Positions 17,951-27,002 of a stretch of DNA of 64,000 nucleotides are shown in pieces. The DNA comes from Oscillatoria princeps RMCB-10 (GTDB lineage Bacteria; Cyanobacteriota; Cyanobacteriia; Cyanobacteriales; Oscillatoriaceae). A program made the translations under genes and the position numbers. The stretch lies in assembly GCA_019359235.1 (NCBI GenBank), contig JAHHHT010000031.1, forward strand, positions 40,271 to 104,270, read 5' to 3'. The notes under the pieces are model-generated. The model worked only from the letters and a program-made list of their open reading frames with translations. It was not told the DNA's origin and did not search any database. The stretch's first letter is position 1. Each line of letters starts with the position of its first letter.

Positions 17951-19172
17951 ATGGGTTATTATTGTTGATTTTTTTAGCTTCTAAAAACTCTTCTAAATAT
18001 TGAGAAATAGTCTGCTTAAATCGGTCAAATCCATAAGTATCAATTACTTTCTGCCGCAGCAACTCTGGCTGATACAGGATGGGCTGGGGATACTTGCCAT
18101 GCAAAATTTCGATTAAAGTTTGGGCGAGCGCCTTTACATCATCCGGATCGACTAACACCCCCAACTCGCCGTGACAGAGCGCGTCAATTGCCCCATCTTG
18201 ATTTCCTCCCAGAGTAGGTTTGCCGCAAGCTAAGGCTTCCAGGTAAACAATGCCAAAACCTTCCTTTTTGCTGGGCATTGCAAAAACATCACATAGATTG
18301 TAATAATCGCAGAGTTGTTCATCAGGTACAAAGCCGGCTAATGTGACGCAATCTTGCAGCCCGAGTCGAGCTATCATCCGCTCAATACGAAGTCGGTCAT
18401 TGCCTTTACCAACAATTATATAGTGGGCGTTTGGTATCGCTTGGCGAATTTGCGGCATTGCTTCCAGAAGCTGGTCATATCCCTTATAGCGCTCAACTCC
18501 TTGTAACCTCGCAACCGTTAATATAATGGGTTGTTCTGGTTTTAGATGATATCGGTCTAGCAAGTAAGCGGGCTTGGGGGCAATCTGGAACCGACTGGCA
18601 TCAAATGTGCATGGCAACAGTGATATTTTGGCTGGCTCTAGATTTTGCTCTTTTAGGAGGCGGTCGCGCGTATAACCGCTGATAGATAAAATTTGATCGG
18701 CGTGTTGCAGACCAGCCTGCAAAGCTGGACGCTCAACATTCCAGGCATCTACGCCACAAACAATTGTCCAGTAGGGAATGCCAGTGAGCTTTTTCAGCCA
18801 GTAGGCAACCGGGGTAAAATTAAGATGACCGACGATGATTAAATTAGGACGTTTCCAAAGCCCAAGTCCTAGCAAATGCGCCGCAAAAGCTGACGTCCTT
18901 AACCACAATGGCCAACTTGCATAAAAGTAAAAATTACTCTTAGGCCAATCGGTAATTTCAGATAATTGACCGGTATCATGTTTCACGAAAGCCTTGTAAT
19001 TAATTTTAGGATACATGCTCCACAACGCTTTGACTATAAAGGATAAAAAATTTTGTAACCCTCCCTTAAACTCAAACAAATTGGGAGCCCATAAATAAAT
19101 ATTTATTTCTTGGCGAGACTGCTCGCACAGATTTAAATGATGTTTTGGGGTTTTGACCGGCATATTTATCAC
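17949..19172 (-). CDS. Glycosyltransferase family 4
   Basis: A 407-aa GT-B enzyme. The N-terminal half has FEFKGGLQNFLSFIV (acceptor loop) near 35-48, with the C-terminal half starting near 215 (ILTVARLQGVERYKGYDQLL). The donor E-x7-E motif is KKEGFGIVYLEALACGKPT near residue 305. It is AT-richer than the flanking genes, like the Wzy gene before it. It follows Wzy by about 50 bp and abuts the asparagine synthase remnant. Substrate unknown. Confidence 0.87.
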   Translation of the reverse strand: MINMPVKTPKHHLNLCEQSRQEINIYLWAPNLFEFKGGLQNFLSFIVKALWSMYPKINYKAFVKHDTGQLSEITDWPKSNFYFYASWPLWLRTSAFAAHLLGLGLWKRPNLIIVGHLNFTPVAYWLKKLTGIPYWTIVCGVDAWNVERPALQAGLQHADQILSISGYTRDRLLKEQNLEPAKISLLPCTFDASRFQIAPKPAYLLDRYHLKPEQPIILTVARLQGVERYKGYDQLLEAMPQIRQAIPNAHYIIVGKGNDRLRIERMIARLGLQDCVTLAGFVPDEQLCDYYNLCDVFAMPSKKEGFGIVYLEALACGKPTLGGNQDGAIDALCHGELGVLVDPDDVKALAQTLIEILHGKYPQPILYQPELLRQKVIDTYGFDRFKQTISQYLEEFLEAKKINNNNP

Positions 19173-19221
19173 TCAACAACTATTTGCTTTAAATTACATT
19201 TAAATGCCAACATTATTGTTT

Positions 19222-20694
19222 TTATTTTAATTTTAAAACCCATTCATCAATCAAGTAAAGGAGCAAAAATCCAAAAAATGCAATGCGGTAAAATCCTATA
19301 ATTGCTGTCAGCGAACCTTCAAAATTATAAGAAACGACGACAGACAGTATCAAAAAATAATATATGGTGCTAAAACTATCTGTATAGTTAAGCAAAAACC
19401 TGCAATGGAAATAAGCATAGAGATAGCCGAATAAAATAGAACCAACTAATAACCCAACAATCCCAAAATCAGCCATCAGTTGAAAATGGTAGGTAATTGA
19501 ACGATCAGTATCATATTCAGCTTGTAACAAAGTAAAGATAATTTTACGGTCTAGACCAGAAATAGGGGGCTTATCAGGCCACAAAAACCTAGGAACTGCA
19601 CTAGCCAAAGAGTATAAAGTGGCTTGACCTCCTGTAAAAACATCCTTTTCTATCACACGGGCTAGACTTCCAAGACCAATGAAACGCATAAACATATTAT
19701 CGATAAAACTTTGCCATAGGTTTTGTACAGTTTCTGAATTACTAATTGATTTGTAAAAAATTGGCATTATGTTTACAAAAAAATCCATGTAGCTAAAGTG
19801 TGATATCATTTCTGTTTGTTTAATTTGCTTTAAAATAAAGCCAATAAATAAAATTCCCAAAATAAAAGGAAAACATATTATATAAATAGCTGCTATTTTT
19901 TTAGTGTGGACTTTTTTTAAGTAAATCAAAGAGCCGGTGTAAGAAAATAAAAAACTCAACAATTCTCGGCGCAATGTTGATTGAAGCAAAGACATAAATA
20001 TTCCTGAAATTATTAAATATTGCCAGACCTTAAATTTGGGTTTTGCTATACTACACAGTGTAATAGCAGGGCATATTAAATAAGGGTAAATAGTAATGAA
20101 AGCGAATCCCACAGCATAGGCTGGACTGCCAGTCATCGATGAATCTATTCCAGCCTGTATAGATCCGCTTTCAGCAAATATAGTAAACCGCAGACAAACA
20201 TAAAGAGCAGTCAAAAAAATCAGTACTAAGCCAAACCTATCATAGTTGCGTCTTACGAACACTGTATTTTCAGGATGATTCTCTTGATTCTGTAATAAGG
20301 TATTCCTTTGATAGCTACGAGAGACACAGAATAAATAAGTGAAGTTTAAAAAAAACTGCGAGAGCGCTGCCACTAACTCTGCCCAAGCAGTTGCACCTAT
20401 ACTAATATCCATATTGTAACGGTCATATTGTAAACTCCAAGCGCCGATTCCAAGCGATAGAAAAGAAACGCAATTTACTGCAAAAATTATCGAATAAGGT
20501 GCGTAAGCTTTACACGCATTTTCTTTAAAAAAAAATAGCACGGGATAGAAACAAACTAATCCCATTGAGACAATTCCGAATATTAAGGCAAATCTTGAAT
20601 CGGAAATACCAAAAAATAGCAGGCAAACAGTTGCCGACATTACAAATACCAAAGAATAAAGTGTCAAAAATCTGTTGGCCATCGCTTTTTGCAT
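19222..20694 (-). CDS. Wzy-like polysaccharide polymerase (O-antigen polymerase type)
   Basis: A 490-aa integral membrane protein with about 11-12 hydrophobic segments and a large loop near residues 300-390 containing the polar NIMPIFYKSISNSETVQNLW and FLWPDKPPISGLDRK, a pattern typical of Wzy/oligosaccharide repeat unit polymerases. Wzy proteins share little sequence; this call rests on topology and the overlap with the flippase gene. The start at 20694 overlaps wzx by 31 bp (Met5 would reduce it to 19). Strongly AT-rich compared with the window, suggesting acquisition from elsewhere. Confidence 0.7.
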   Translation of the reverse strand: MQKAMANRFLTLYSLVFVMSATVCLLFFGISDSRFALIFGIVSMGLVCFYPVLFFFKENACKAYAPYSIIFAVNCVSFLSLGIGAWSLQYDRYNMDISIGATAWAELVAALSQFFLNFTYLFCVSRSYQRNTLLQNQENHPENTVFVRRNYDRFGLVLIFLTALYVCLRFTIFAESGSIQAGIDSSMTGSPAYAVGFAFITIYPYLICPAITLCSIAKPKFKVWQYLIISGIFMSLLQSTLRRELLSFLFSYTGSLIYLKKVHTKKIAAIYIICFPFILGILFIGFILKQIKQTEMISHFSYMDFFVNIMPIFYKSISNSETVQNLWQSFIDNMFMRFIGLGSLARVIEKDVFTGGQATLYSLASAVPRFLWPDKPPISGLDRKIIFTLLQAEYDTDRSITYHFQLMADFGIVGLLVGSILFGYLYAYFHCRFLLNYTDSFSTIYYFLILSVVVSYNFEGSLTAIIGFYRIAFFGFLLLYLIDEWVLKLK

Positions 20695-22172
20695 ATTTTA
20701 TTGCCTATTTTTTTTGCAATTAATAAAATTTGGTACTTTTCCGATATCGTTAAAATAGAAAAAAAGCTTGCCAAAAATATGAAGGTCATTAAGATAAAAC
20801 CTATTGGGCAGATTGCGGATAATTTTGAACCCCCTATTGTTACTAGATGAGCGCAACCAAAACTTACTAAGCTCCACAGAAAAAGAAGATAAATTTGCCG
20901 CCGTAATAGAGCTTCTATTTTATGCCATAAAGCAGCAATCATAATCAAAAGTTGAAATAAACCCCCTATTAATAAACCAAAAACGAAGCCCATACCTCCC
21001 CAGGGAGGAATTAACCAAAATGTGAGACTTACGAAGATAACTTTTTGGATGATAGAAGCCAGAGCGATCACTTTCGTATTTCCCGCGCTTAGGCTGTAGA
21101 GGTTTAGATTTTCCACGACTACAGTGACTAAGGCTACCCAGCTCATGCCAATAACCACAGGGAGAGCAGACTGGTAGGCATCTCCAAACAATAAACCAAT
21201 CAGCGGACGGCTAGCGAGGCTGAAAAACGTTACAATAGTCAAGGCTAGCAGCCAATTTCCTCGCAGATGTACTGAGCGCAAGCGTTGGAAATCCGAAGCT
21301 TCTGCTGCGTGTGCTTCAGAAAGGACTGATATCGCAACTGGCGCGATCGCTCCGGGCAAAAATCCGACAATTTGGCTGAGAGATTGCCCAATTCGCAATT
21401 GTCCTAGAGTTTCTACTCCCGCCACGCGCCCGAGTTCGCCCATCATCGGCAAAGTCACTAAACCAATTAAAGCGTTCCCAGCATAGAATGGCAACCCAAA
21501 TCGCAAAATATGTTGGCTCTCTTGCCATAAGCCTTGCAAAATCAGGGGAATACGATACTCCTGAACAGAGCGGTAGAAGCTGACAGCTGCCACTCCTAAT
21601 TGCAGTAAAGATGCCAGCATCAATCCCAGAAAAGCCCCAGACAAACCATAGCGCCATGCAAGGAGGGGTGACAGCAGTAACCGCCCCAAAGCGCCAGTGG
21701 CTGTTGCCATAGAGTGATTTTGGAACTTGTGAAGGCTTAATAGCCCAGTCATCAGCACCAAACCCATTCCTTCTGTAAAAAGAATGGCTCCTGCATAACT
21801 GAACCATTCGGCTGCTTCTTTGTTCCCTAGCCAATGTTCTGCCAAGGGCGAGCGCCATATCCACACAGCCGCAGATAAAGCTGTAAAACTTAGTCCCATC
21901 ATCGTGCCACCCACACCAAGCAAGCGCCCAGTAGCTACCGGATTTGTGCGGTAAATTTGCGCTCCATTTCGGTGCATAGCCGCATCAACTCCCAATCGCC
22001 CTAACATGGTTCCACTTTGCACTAACCAAAATACTAAGCTGTAAATTCCCAGTTGCTTAGGGCCAAGTAGTCGCGCCAAGGGAACCAGCATCAATATTCC
22101 CGATAGACGCACCACCACACTGGCGATGCTTAAAAGTAGACTACCTTTGATAAACTTGGCGAAATTTGACAA
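20664..22172 (-). CDS. Wzx-like oligosaccharide flippase (MATE/MOP superfamily)
   Basis: A 502-aa protein with about 12-14 transmembrane segments. The N-terminus FIKGSLLLSIASVVVRLSGI followed by LARLLGPKQLGIYSLVFWL is the standard flippase opening (lipopolysaccharide O-antigen translocase family). It would flip undecaprenyl-linked repeat units across the inner membrane for the Wzy polymerase. It overlaps wzy by 31 bp and starts 9 bp after the preceding GT4 stop. The C-terminal third is AT-rich and the N-terminal two thirds less so, which hints at a recombination point inside the gene. Confidence 0.88.
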   Translation of the reverse strand: MSNFAKFIKGSLLLSIASVVVRLSGILMLVPLARLLGPKQLGIYSLVFWLVQSGTMLGRLGVDAAMHRNGAQIYRTNPVATGRLLGVGGTMMGLSFTALSAAVWIWRSPLAEHWLGNKEAAEWFSYAGAILFTEGMGLVLMTGLLSLHKFQNHSMATATGALGRLLLSPLLAWRYGLSGAFLGLMLASLLQLGVAAVSFYRSVQEYRIPLILQGLWQESQHILRFGLPFYAGNALIGLVTLPMMGELGRVAGVETLGQLRIGQSLSQIVGFLPGAIAPVAISVLSEAHAAEASDFQRLRSVHLRGNWLLALTIVTFFSLASRPLIGLLFGDAYQSALPVVIGMSWVALVTVVVENLNLYSLSAGNTKVIALASIIQKVIFVSLTFWLIPPWGGMGFVFGLLIGGLFQLLIMIAALWHKIEALLRRQIYLLFLWSLVSFGCAHLVTIGGSKLSAICPIGFILMTFIFLASFFSILTISEKYQILLIAKKIGNKICKKRWPTDF

Positions 22173-22181
22173 AAGCTTAAC

Positions 22182-23330
22182 CTACCTTTTAGCCAAAGCT
22201 GACTGATACGCAGTCACCATTTTCTCTCCGTAGTCATCCCACGAGAGAGACTTACGAGCTTGCACTAGAGCATTCTTCCCCATATCGGCGAGCCGGTCAG
22301 GATTTTCGTAGAAGAACAAGATTTTTTCTTTGAGTGCTTCCACATCCCTAATTGGCACAGAAAAACCATCAACACCAGCTCGCACGATATCTTCTCCACC
22401 TGTGTTGGTTGTATGAATAACAGGTAACCCGCAGGCCATTGCCTGTGGTATCACCATGCCAAAGCCATCTTCAATAGAAGCTAAGCACAACACAGAACAC
22501 TGAGAATAAAACCATCGCAGTTTATTTTGATGCTGCTTGCTTTTGATGATAATACTGTCGCTTTTATACTGGGACAAAAAAAAATCAGGACATACTCTCC
22601 CTACAAGCCACAATTCAGCGCCCGGTAACTTTAACTCATAAAAAGCTTGAAGTAGATATTGGACACCTTTCCGTAAAGTTATTCCCCCACAGTGAATAAT
22701 CCGAAAGATATTGTCTTCTTTAGGCACAGGATAGAATTGTTTTAAGGAAGTCCCGTAGGGGACGTGAATCAGCTTGCTTTCTGGAACGCCTCGTTCTAAA
22801 AATGTCCGTTTAACAAATAGGCTAGGAATTGCAATCCGATCTGCTTCCGCATACTCTTGCAATTCACGCTCATATACTCCTGAATGAGTGGCTGTAAATT
22901 TCATTCCCCACCGCTCATATTCCTCTTGCATAATTTGGGTTTGGTATGCCATGTGACAGCTGCCCCGATCGACAACGGCTAACGCTCCTAATTCTTTTGC
23001 TCTTCGTAAAGAGTCAAGGCACAAACTTGACCAACCTACAAACAGTTCAGATTCAGTTGAGATAAAGTTTCTGGCGGCTCGATCAAATCGTTCGTGAAAC
23101 CATAACTGGAGATTGCGCTCGCCCTTAAGTAACCTTGGTACTCTTTGCCAAGCACGAGCCATTATCTCTAAATTAACAAGTGAATGAATTAAGGAAGGTT
23201 CAATTCCATACTTTGTAATTTCTAATTTTGAATATGTAGAGATTAGGGTTTCGAGAAACCCCCTCTTCTGCAGTTGCAAGGCTAAATCAAAAGCATGAAA
23301 GCGGCCAAAAACTGATACAGTTACTTTCAT
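22182..23330 (-). CDS. Glycosyltransferase family 4
   Basis: A 382-aa GT-B enzyme. The C-terminal half starts near 210 (FRIIHCGGITLRKGVQYLL) and carries the donor motif EDGFGMVIPQAMACGLPVI near 285; the second Glu of the usual E-x7-E motif is Gln here, which is tolerated in a subset of GT4 enzymes. The N-terminus MKVTVSVFGRFHAFDLA fits the family. It is the first gene after a 212-bp gap in the operon, which may contain an internal promoter. Confidence 0.85.
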   Translation of the reverse strand: MKVTVSVFGRFHAFDLALQLQKRGFLETLISTYSKLEITKYGIEPSLIHSLVNLEIMARAWQRVPRLLKGERNLQLWFHERFDRAARNFISTESELFVGWSSLCLDSLRRAKELGALAVVDRGSCHMAYQTQIMQEEYERWGMKFTATHSGVYERELQEYAEADRIAIPSLFVKRTFLERGVPESKLIHVPYGTSLKQFYPVPKEDNIFRIIHCGGITLRKGVQYLLQAFYELKLPGAELWLVGRVCPDFFLSQYKSDSIIIKSKQHQNKLRWFYSQCSVLCLASIEDGFGMVIPQAMACGLPVIHTTNTGGEDIVRAGVDGFSVPIRDVEALKEKILFFYENPDRLADMGKNALVQARKSLSWDDYGEKMVTAYQSALAKR

Positions 23331-23542
23331 AAGTTTATTTAGTACTTTTTGAACTCCCTGAATAAAGGCATAAACAAGGCATTTTCAATAGCTATTCTTG
23401 CTGGCAATCTGCCAAAAACAGGAAAATTGACAAACTTCCTCTCCTAGATATAAAATCTTGTCAGTCCAGAGCGAAGCAAGCAAATTCTCAAATTTGCTAC
23501 ATTTCTTAGTCAGCGAAGGAGTACCAGCAATTATTTTACAAT

Positions 23543-24256
23543 TCATTTGAATCCACAAAGTAACAAATGGGGTGCGAATATCAAGGGTGATATAGCTGTC
23601 CCACGAGCTGCAATTGTGGGGATAGCAAACACATTTTGACAGGAGGCTTCTATAAGTTTAAAACTATCAAACACACTATAGGAGTAGTAAACTCCATCCC
23701 CCTCCGAGTAGTTCCACCTTTTGCCCCCATTTAACATTTGACGTAATGGCCACCAAAGACCACTTTTATATAGCAATAACTTTGCCAATCTTGACAGTAA
23801 GCCACCTTGCGCAAAGCGATTGCTGTCGCTAATAAAAATAGCTTTCCTGGCTACGCGCAACATCTCACTTACAACACGATCGGGCTCAGCAACATGATGT
23901 AAAATTCCAAACTCAGTCACTAGATCAAATGAGTTATCATCAAATGGCAATTCGTAGCTACTACAGCAGATAAGATCTTCTGGATGTATCTGATATTGGG
24001 AAGTAGCAACTGTCAATAAATCAGCAGATATATCATTGCCGATAGCCCGACATTGCGGAAAATGGTTTTTAAAATAATTAACACCCCGTCCTGTACCACA
24101 TCCTGTATCAAGGATGCTGGTTAATTCTATTTGTGAACATAAACAGCAAATCAGCCGCATGGCGGTAAAATGTTCATCATTTTCGTGAACGTGACTTTGT
24201 GTGTAATCATAAGCAGTGTTTCGATAGTATTGAAGCTGTATATCCTGAGCATCCAT
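23543..24256 (-). CDS. Class I SAM-dependent methyltransferase (UbiE-like)
   Basis: A 237-aa methyltransferase. Motif I is ILDTGCGTGRGVNYF near 46-60, with IGNDISADLL after strand 2, YELPFDDNSFDLVTEFGILHHV near 105-125, and MLRVARKAIFISDSN. It is the third of three methyltransferase genes in an AT-rich block (23.5-26.9 kb). It lies 18 bp after the preceding methyltransferase gene. Likely substrate: a sugar in the polysaccharide repeat; this is inferred from context only. Confidence 0.82.
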   Translation of the reverse strand: MDAQDIQLQYYRNTAYDYTQSHVHENDEHFTAMRLICCLCSQIELTSILDTGCGTGRGVNYFKNHFPQCRAIGNDISADLLTVATSQYQIHPEDLICCSSYELPFDDNSFDLVTEFGILHHVAEPDRVVSEMLRVARKAIFISDSNRFAQGGLLSRLAKLLLYKSGLWWPLRQMLNGGKRWNYSEGDGVYYSYSVFDSFKLIEASCQNVFAIPTIAARGTAISPLIFAPHLLLCGFK

Positions 24257-24274
24257 CTATCAAACTCCAATTTT

Positions 24275-25213
24275 TTAGATTTTTTTTAAGATAACAAGAT
24301 GACCCTTCAGTAAAAATTCATCTAGTGTTATGTGAGGAAATCGCTTGATAAGCTTGTCAAATACTGACGTGCCAAGTAAAGCATCAGCCCGAGCGCTAAA
24401 ATCAGCTACCACTGATATAGGATGGAAACCTGTTTTTTTGTAAAATTCAAAATACTCTTGACTCGATATCTTACTAAATAAATCTAGCCCCACATATCGA
24501 CCGCCATTTTGAAGCTCATAAGCATCATCTTTTAAATGGTTGCGATAGTAGTTTTGGTATGAAGCAAAATCAAGAAGTAAATGATTGTATCCATGCTCAA
24601 GTAAATCCCGACCAGAAAAGTGATCTCCACCCCAGCAATACCAGAGAGGCCCATAACTAGCATACATAATGCCTCCTAGACGCAGAAGGCTATACATTGC
24701 TTTTAGTACATTTTCAAGGCTCTGGCAGTGTTCAAATACTGCATCGCTACAAATAATATCTAATTCGCCGAGGAGTGTTTTATCAAGTTCTGCAATATCC
24801 CCCTGATGGAAGGTTACTTTTGTTGGCAACTTAGCTTGAACAACGTAGTCCTGAACTTGTTGCCAGCATCTAGCAAAGTTATATAAATCTATGCCTACAA
24901 CCTCTCTAGGCTTAAACTGTAAATAAGAGCCAAAATCCCAAGCCGTGCCACAGCCAATCACAAGTATGCGTGAGTCTCGAATCTGGATATATTGGTTAAC
25001 CCACTGCCGCCTTGCCAAAGTGGACATGCCTTTCTCTGGTAGCACTAAGTCAATTTTGTAAGACAAATTAGCAAATTTTTTACGATATACTACTTTGTAA
25101 AGTGGTCGCCGAATCACAGCATCAACAGCATCCCGCAGGCGATCGCGGATTGATGTACCGATGTGCGGATGAAAATGGAAATCTACTGGAGAAAGGTCAG
25201 TGGAATCTAGCAT
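24275..25213 (-). CDS. Class I SAM-dependent methyltransferase
   Basis: A 312-aa protein. Motif I is ILVIGCGTAWDFGSYL near 79-94, then VVGIDLYNFARCW, the acidic LDIICSDAVFEHC near 150, and LRLGGIMYASYGP. It differs from the neighbouring methyltransferases in length and motifs, so the three are not recent duplicates. It starts 2 bp after the glycosyltransferase-2 gene stop and is co-transcribed with it. Substrate unknown. Confidence 0.78.
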   Translation of the reverse strand: MLDSTDLSPVDFHFHPHIGTSIRDRLRDAVDAVIRRPLYKVVYRKKFANLSYKIDLVLPEKGMSTLARRQWVNQYIQIRDSRILVIGCGTAWDFGSYLQFKPREVVGIDLYNFARCWQQVQDYVVQAKLPTKVTFHQGDIAELDKTLLGELDIICSDAVFEHCQSLENVLKAMYSLLRLGGIMYASYGPLWYCWGGDHFSGRDLLEHGYNHLLLDFASYQNYYRNHLKDDAYELQNGGRYVGLDLFSKISSQEYFEFYKKTGFHPISVVADFSARADALLGTSVFDKLIKRFPHITLDEFLLKGHLVILKKI

Positions 25214-25215
25214 AA

Positions 25216-26199
25216 TTAGTGATTCACAAAAGTCTTGGCAACGAGCTGTGAAGGCGGTTTTAGTAAAATATCAATCACACTCCAGCCGTTATGTCTGTGG
25301 ATTTTGAAAAAATTTAGCAAATCTAACCACTCTTGATGCGACCGCAAACCATCAAAAATTAGCTCGTATTTGGCATAATTTACTAAATCTTTCCAGCCGT
25401 TATTTAAGTTGCGCCACAACCTAAATAACCGCCACATTAAAGGTATAACTGCGAGCAGCACTATTAACCGGCTAACTTGCTTGATAATACAACGCACTAA
25501 TAGTTCCAACAAAGATCGATCGTAGACAAAGTGCCAGGTTCGCAAAGATGCCCGCCCTCGAATTTGACTTTCAATAGTACGCCAATCTTCAGGCATAACA
25601 GTGCTAACTTTTAAATCAAAATCAAAACATATATTCGCACCTATACGCTGTAACTCAAAAAAAAACTCACCATCCTCTCCCGCCAAAATCGGCAAAGGAT
25701 ATCCATCGGGAAATCCCCGAATTTTCAAAAAAGCTGAACGGCGTACAGAGAAACCTTCTGTCCAGCCGATATCCCTTCTGGTCAAACCTAAATGTTGAGC
25801 ATATAAATATCGGGCATACTGGTGATGAGTGTTTGTAATAACTACCTCTACTCCCAGGGCATCACAATTTTTAGACATGTAATTTTGTTTGAGCTGTTCA
25901 CAGAAGTTATGAGGCAGATGAACATCAGCATTTAAGATGACTACTACATCAGCTGTAGATATCTGCATACCTAAGTTCCTGGCCGAGCAGCGTCCCAATG
26001 GGCGCTCGCGATGAATTAACTTAACTTTGTCGCCAAAAGTTGAACTTACCAATTGCTCAGTTCCATCTGAGGAATCATCCACGACTATCACCTCTGCAAA
26101 TGGAGAAGTCTGGTTCAAGACTGTGCGTAATGTATCTGTCAAATCTTTCCCTTCATTATAGGAAGGAATTACTATACCAAAGCTTAATTCTTTAGACAT
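25216..26199 (-). CDS. Glycosyltransferase family 2
   Basis: A 327-aa GT-A enzyme. It starts with the GT2 opening FGIVIPSYNEGKDLTDTLRT, has VIVVDDSSDGTEQL near 38-51, and an NADVHLP stretch near 95 in place of a canonical DxD. The C-terminal region contains a hydrophobic stretch around 240-260 (IIKQVSRLIVLLAVIPLMW), so it may be membrane-anchored. It overlaps the upstream methyltransferase gene by 8 bp. AT-rich codon use. Confidence 0.84.
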   Translation of the reverse strand: MSKELSFGIVIPSYNEGKDLTDTLRTVLNQTSPFAEVIVVDDSSDGTEQLVSSTFGDKVKLIHRERPLGRCSARNLGMQISTADVVVILNADVHLPHNFCEQLKQNYMSKNCDALGVEVVITNTHHQYARYLYAQHLGLTRRDIGWTEGFSVRRSAFLKIRGFPDGYPLPILAGEDGEFFFELQRIGANICFDFDLKVSTVMPEDWRTIESQIRGRASLRTWHFVYDRSLLELLVRCIIKQVSRLIVLLAVIPLMWRLFRLWRNLNNGWKDLVNYAKYELIFDGLRSHQEWLDLLNFFKIHRHNGWSVIDILLKPPSQLVAKTFVNH

Positions 26200-26941
26200 T
26201 ACTTTTTCTTGCTACGGCATAAAAACTGCGGCTCCAAATTATTTTGCTGTCAAAAAATCCCGTTTCTATCGCGTGCATAAAGCAGTAAAAAAAGCGAATT
26301 ATTTTCCATAATAAAAACCTGAAAAAGCTGATGTATGTATAAGGAACCGGAGTAGCTTCGTGATTTTCTACACTATTAAAGCCACAGGCATTTAAAACCT
26401 GGGTAAGACTAGCCGGTGTTAGATAAATTTCATGCGTAAAGTCTCCAAAAACTGTAGTTCCTGCGAAAAGAGGGCTCTGAGCATTTGGAATTTTTATAAT
26501 TAAGATTCCGGTCGAGCTAATAATGGTTTTTAACAGATTCAGTATATGGACAAACTCATCCTTACTAAAATGTTCCAATATATCGATGGCTAACACCACA
26601 TCCCAAGTTAATTTTTGTTTAACTGCTTTTTCTAAAAACTCAATTAATTCCGATTGAATTACGCTTTTCCCTAACCCAGACTCTTTTAATACCTTAATAG
26701 CCTCTGAAGAGCTATCTACTCCCGTAAAATTAGAATATCCTAAACTTTGTAAGGACGCCAGCACAGACCCATACCCACAACCAATATCCAGGATAGTGAT
26801 GTTTTTGTCATTGGGAAGAAACCGATTAAAAAAATAATTATTGTAGTATTTTCGGTGATTCATGCTGTACTCTAAGGTGGCGCTATCTGGCTGGGAAGAA
26901 AAGTAATTACTATACAGCAAAGACCGATATTGCGTATTCAC
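26192..26941 (-). CDS. Class I SAM-dependent methyltransferase
   Basis: A 249-aa methyltransferase. Motif I is ILDIGCGYGSVLASL near 50-64, the strand-2 acidic residue is in FTGVDSS, and LAIDILEHF follows near 115-123. The layout matches the UbiG-like group found in glycan clusters. It is the first of the AT-rich methyltransferase genes and overlaps the GT2 gene by 8 bp, which points to coupled translation. Confidence 0.82.
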   Translation of the reverse strand: MNTQYRSLLYSNYFSSQPDSATLEYSMNHRKYYNNYFFNRFLPNDKNITILDIGCGYGSVLASLQSLGYSNFTGVDSSSEAIKVLKESGLGKSVIQSELIEFLEKAVKQKLTWDVVLAIDILEHFSKDEFVHILNLLKTIISSTGILIIKIPNAQSPLFAGTTVFGDFTHEIYLTPASLTQVLNACGFNSVENHEATPVPYTYISFFRFLLWKIIRFFYCFMHAIETGFFDSKIIWSRSFYAVARKSNV

Positions 26942-27002
26942 TATTATCGCATCCTGTGAGTGATAAAAAATAAGTTTAATTAAGCGCTGGCGATTTTATA
27001 AA

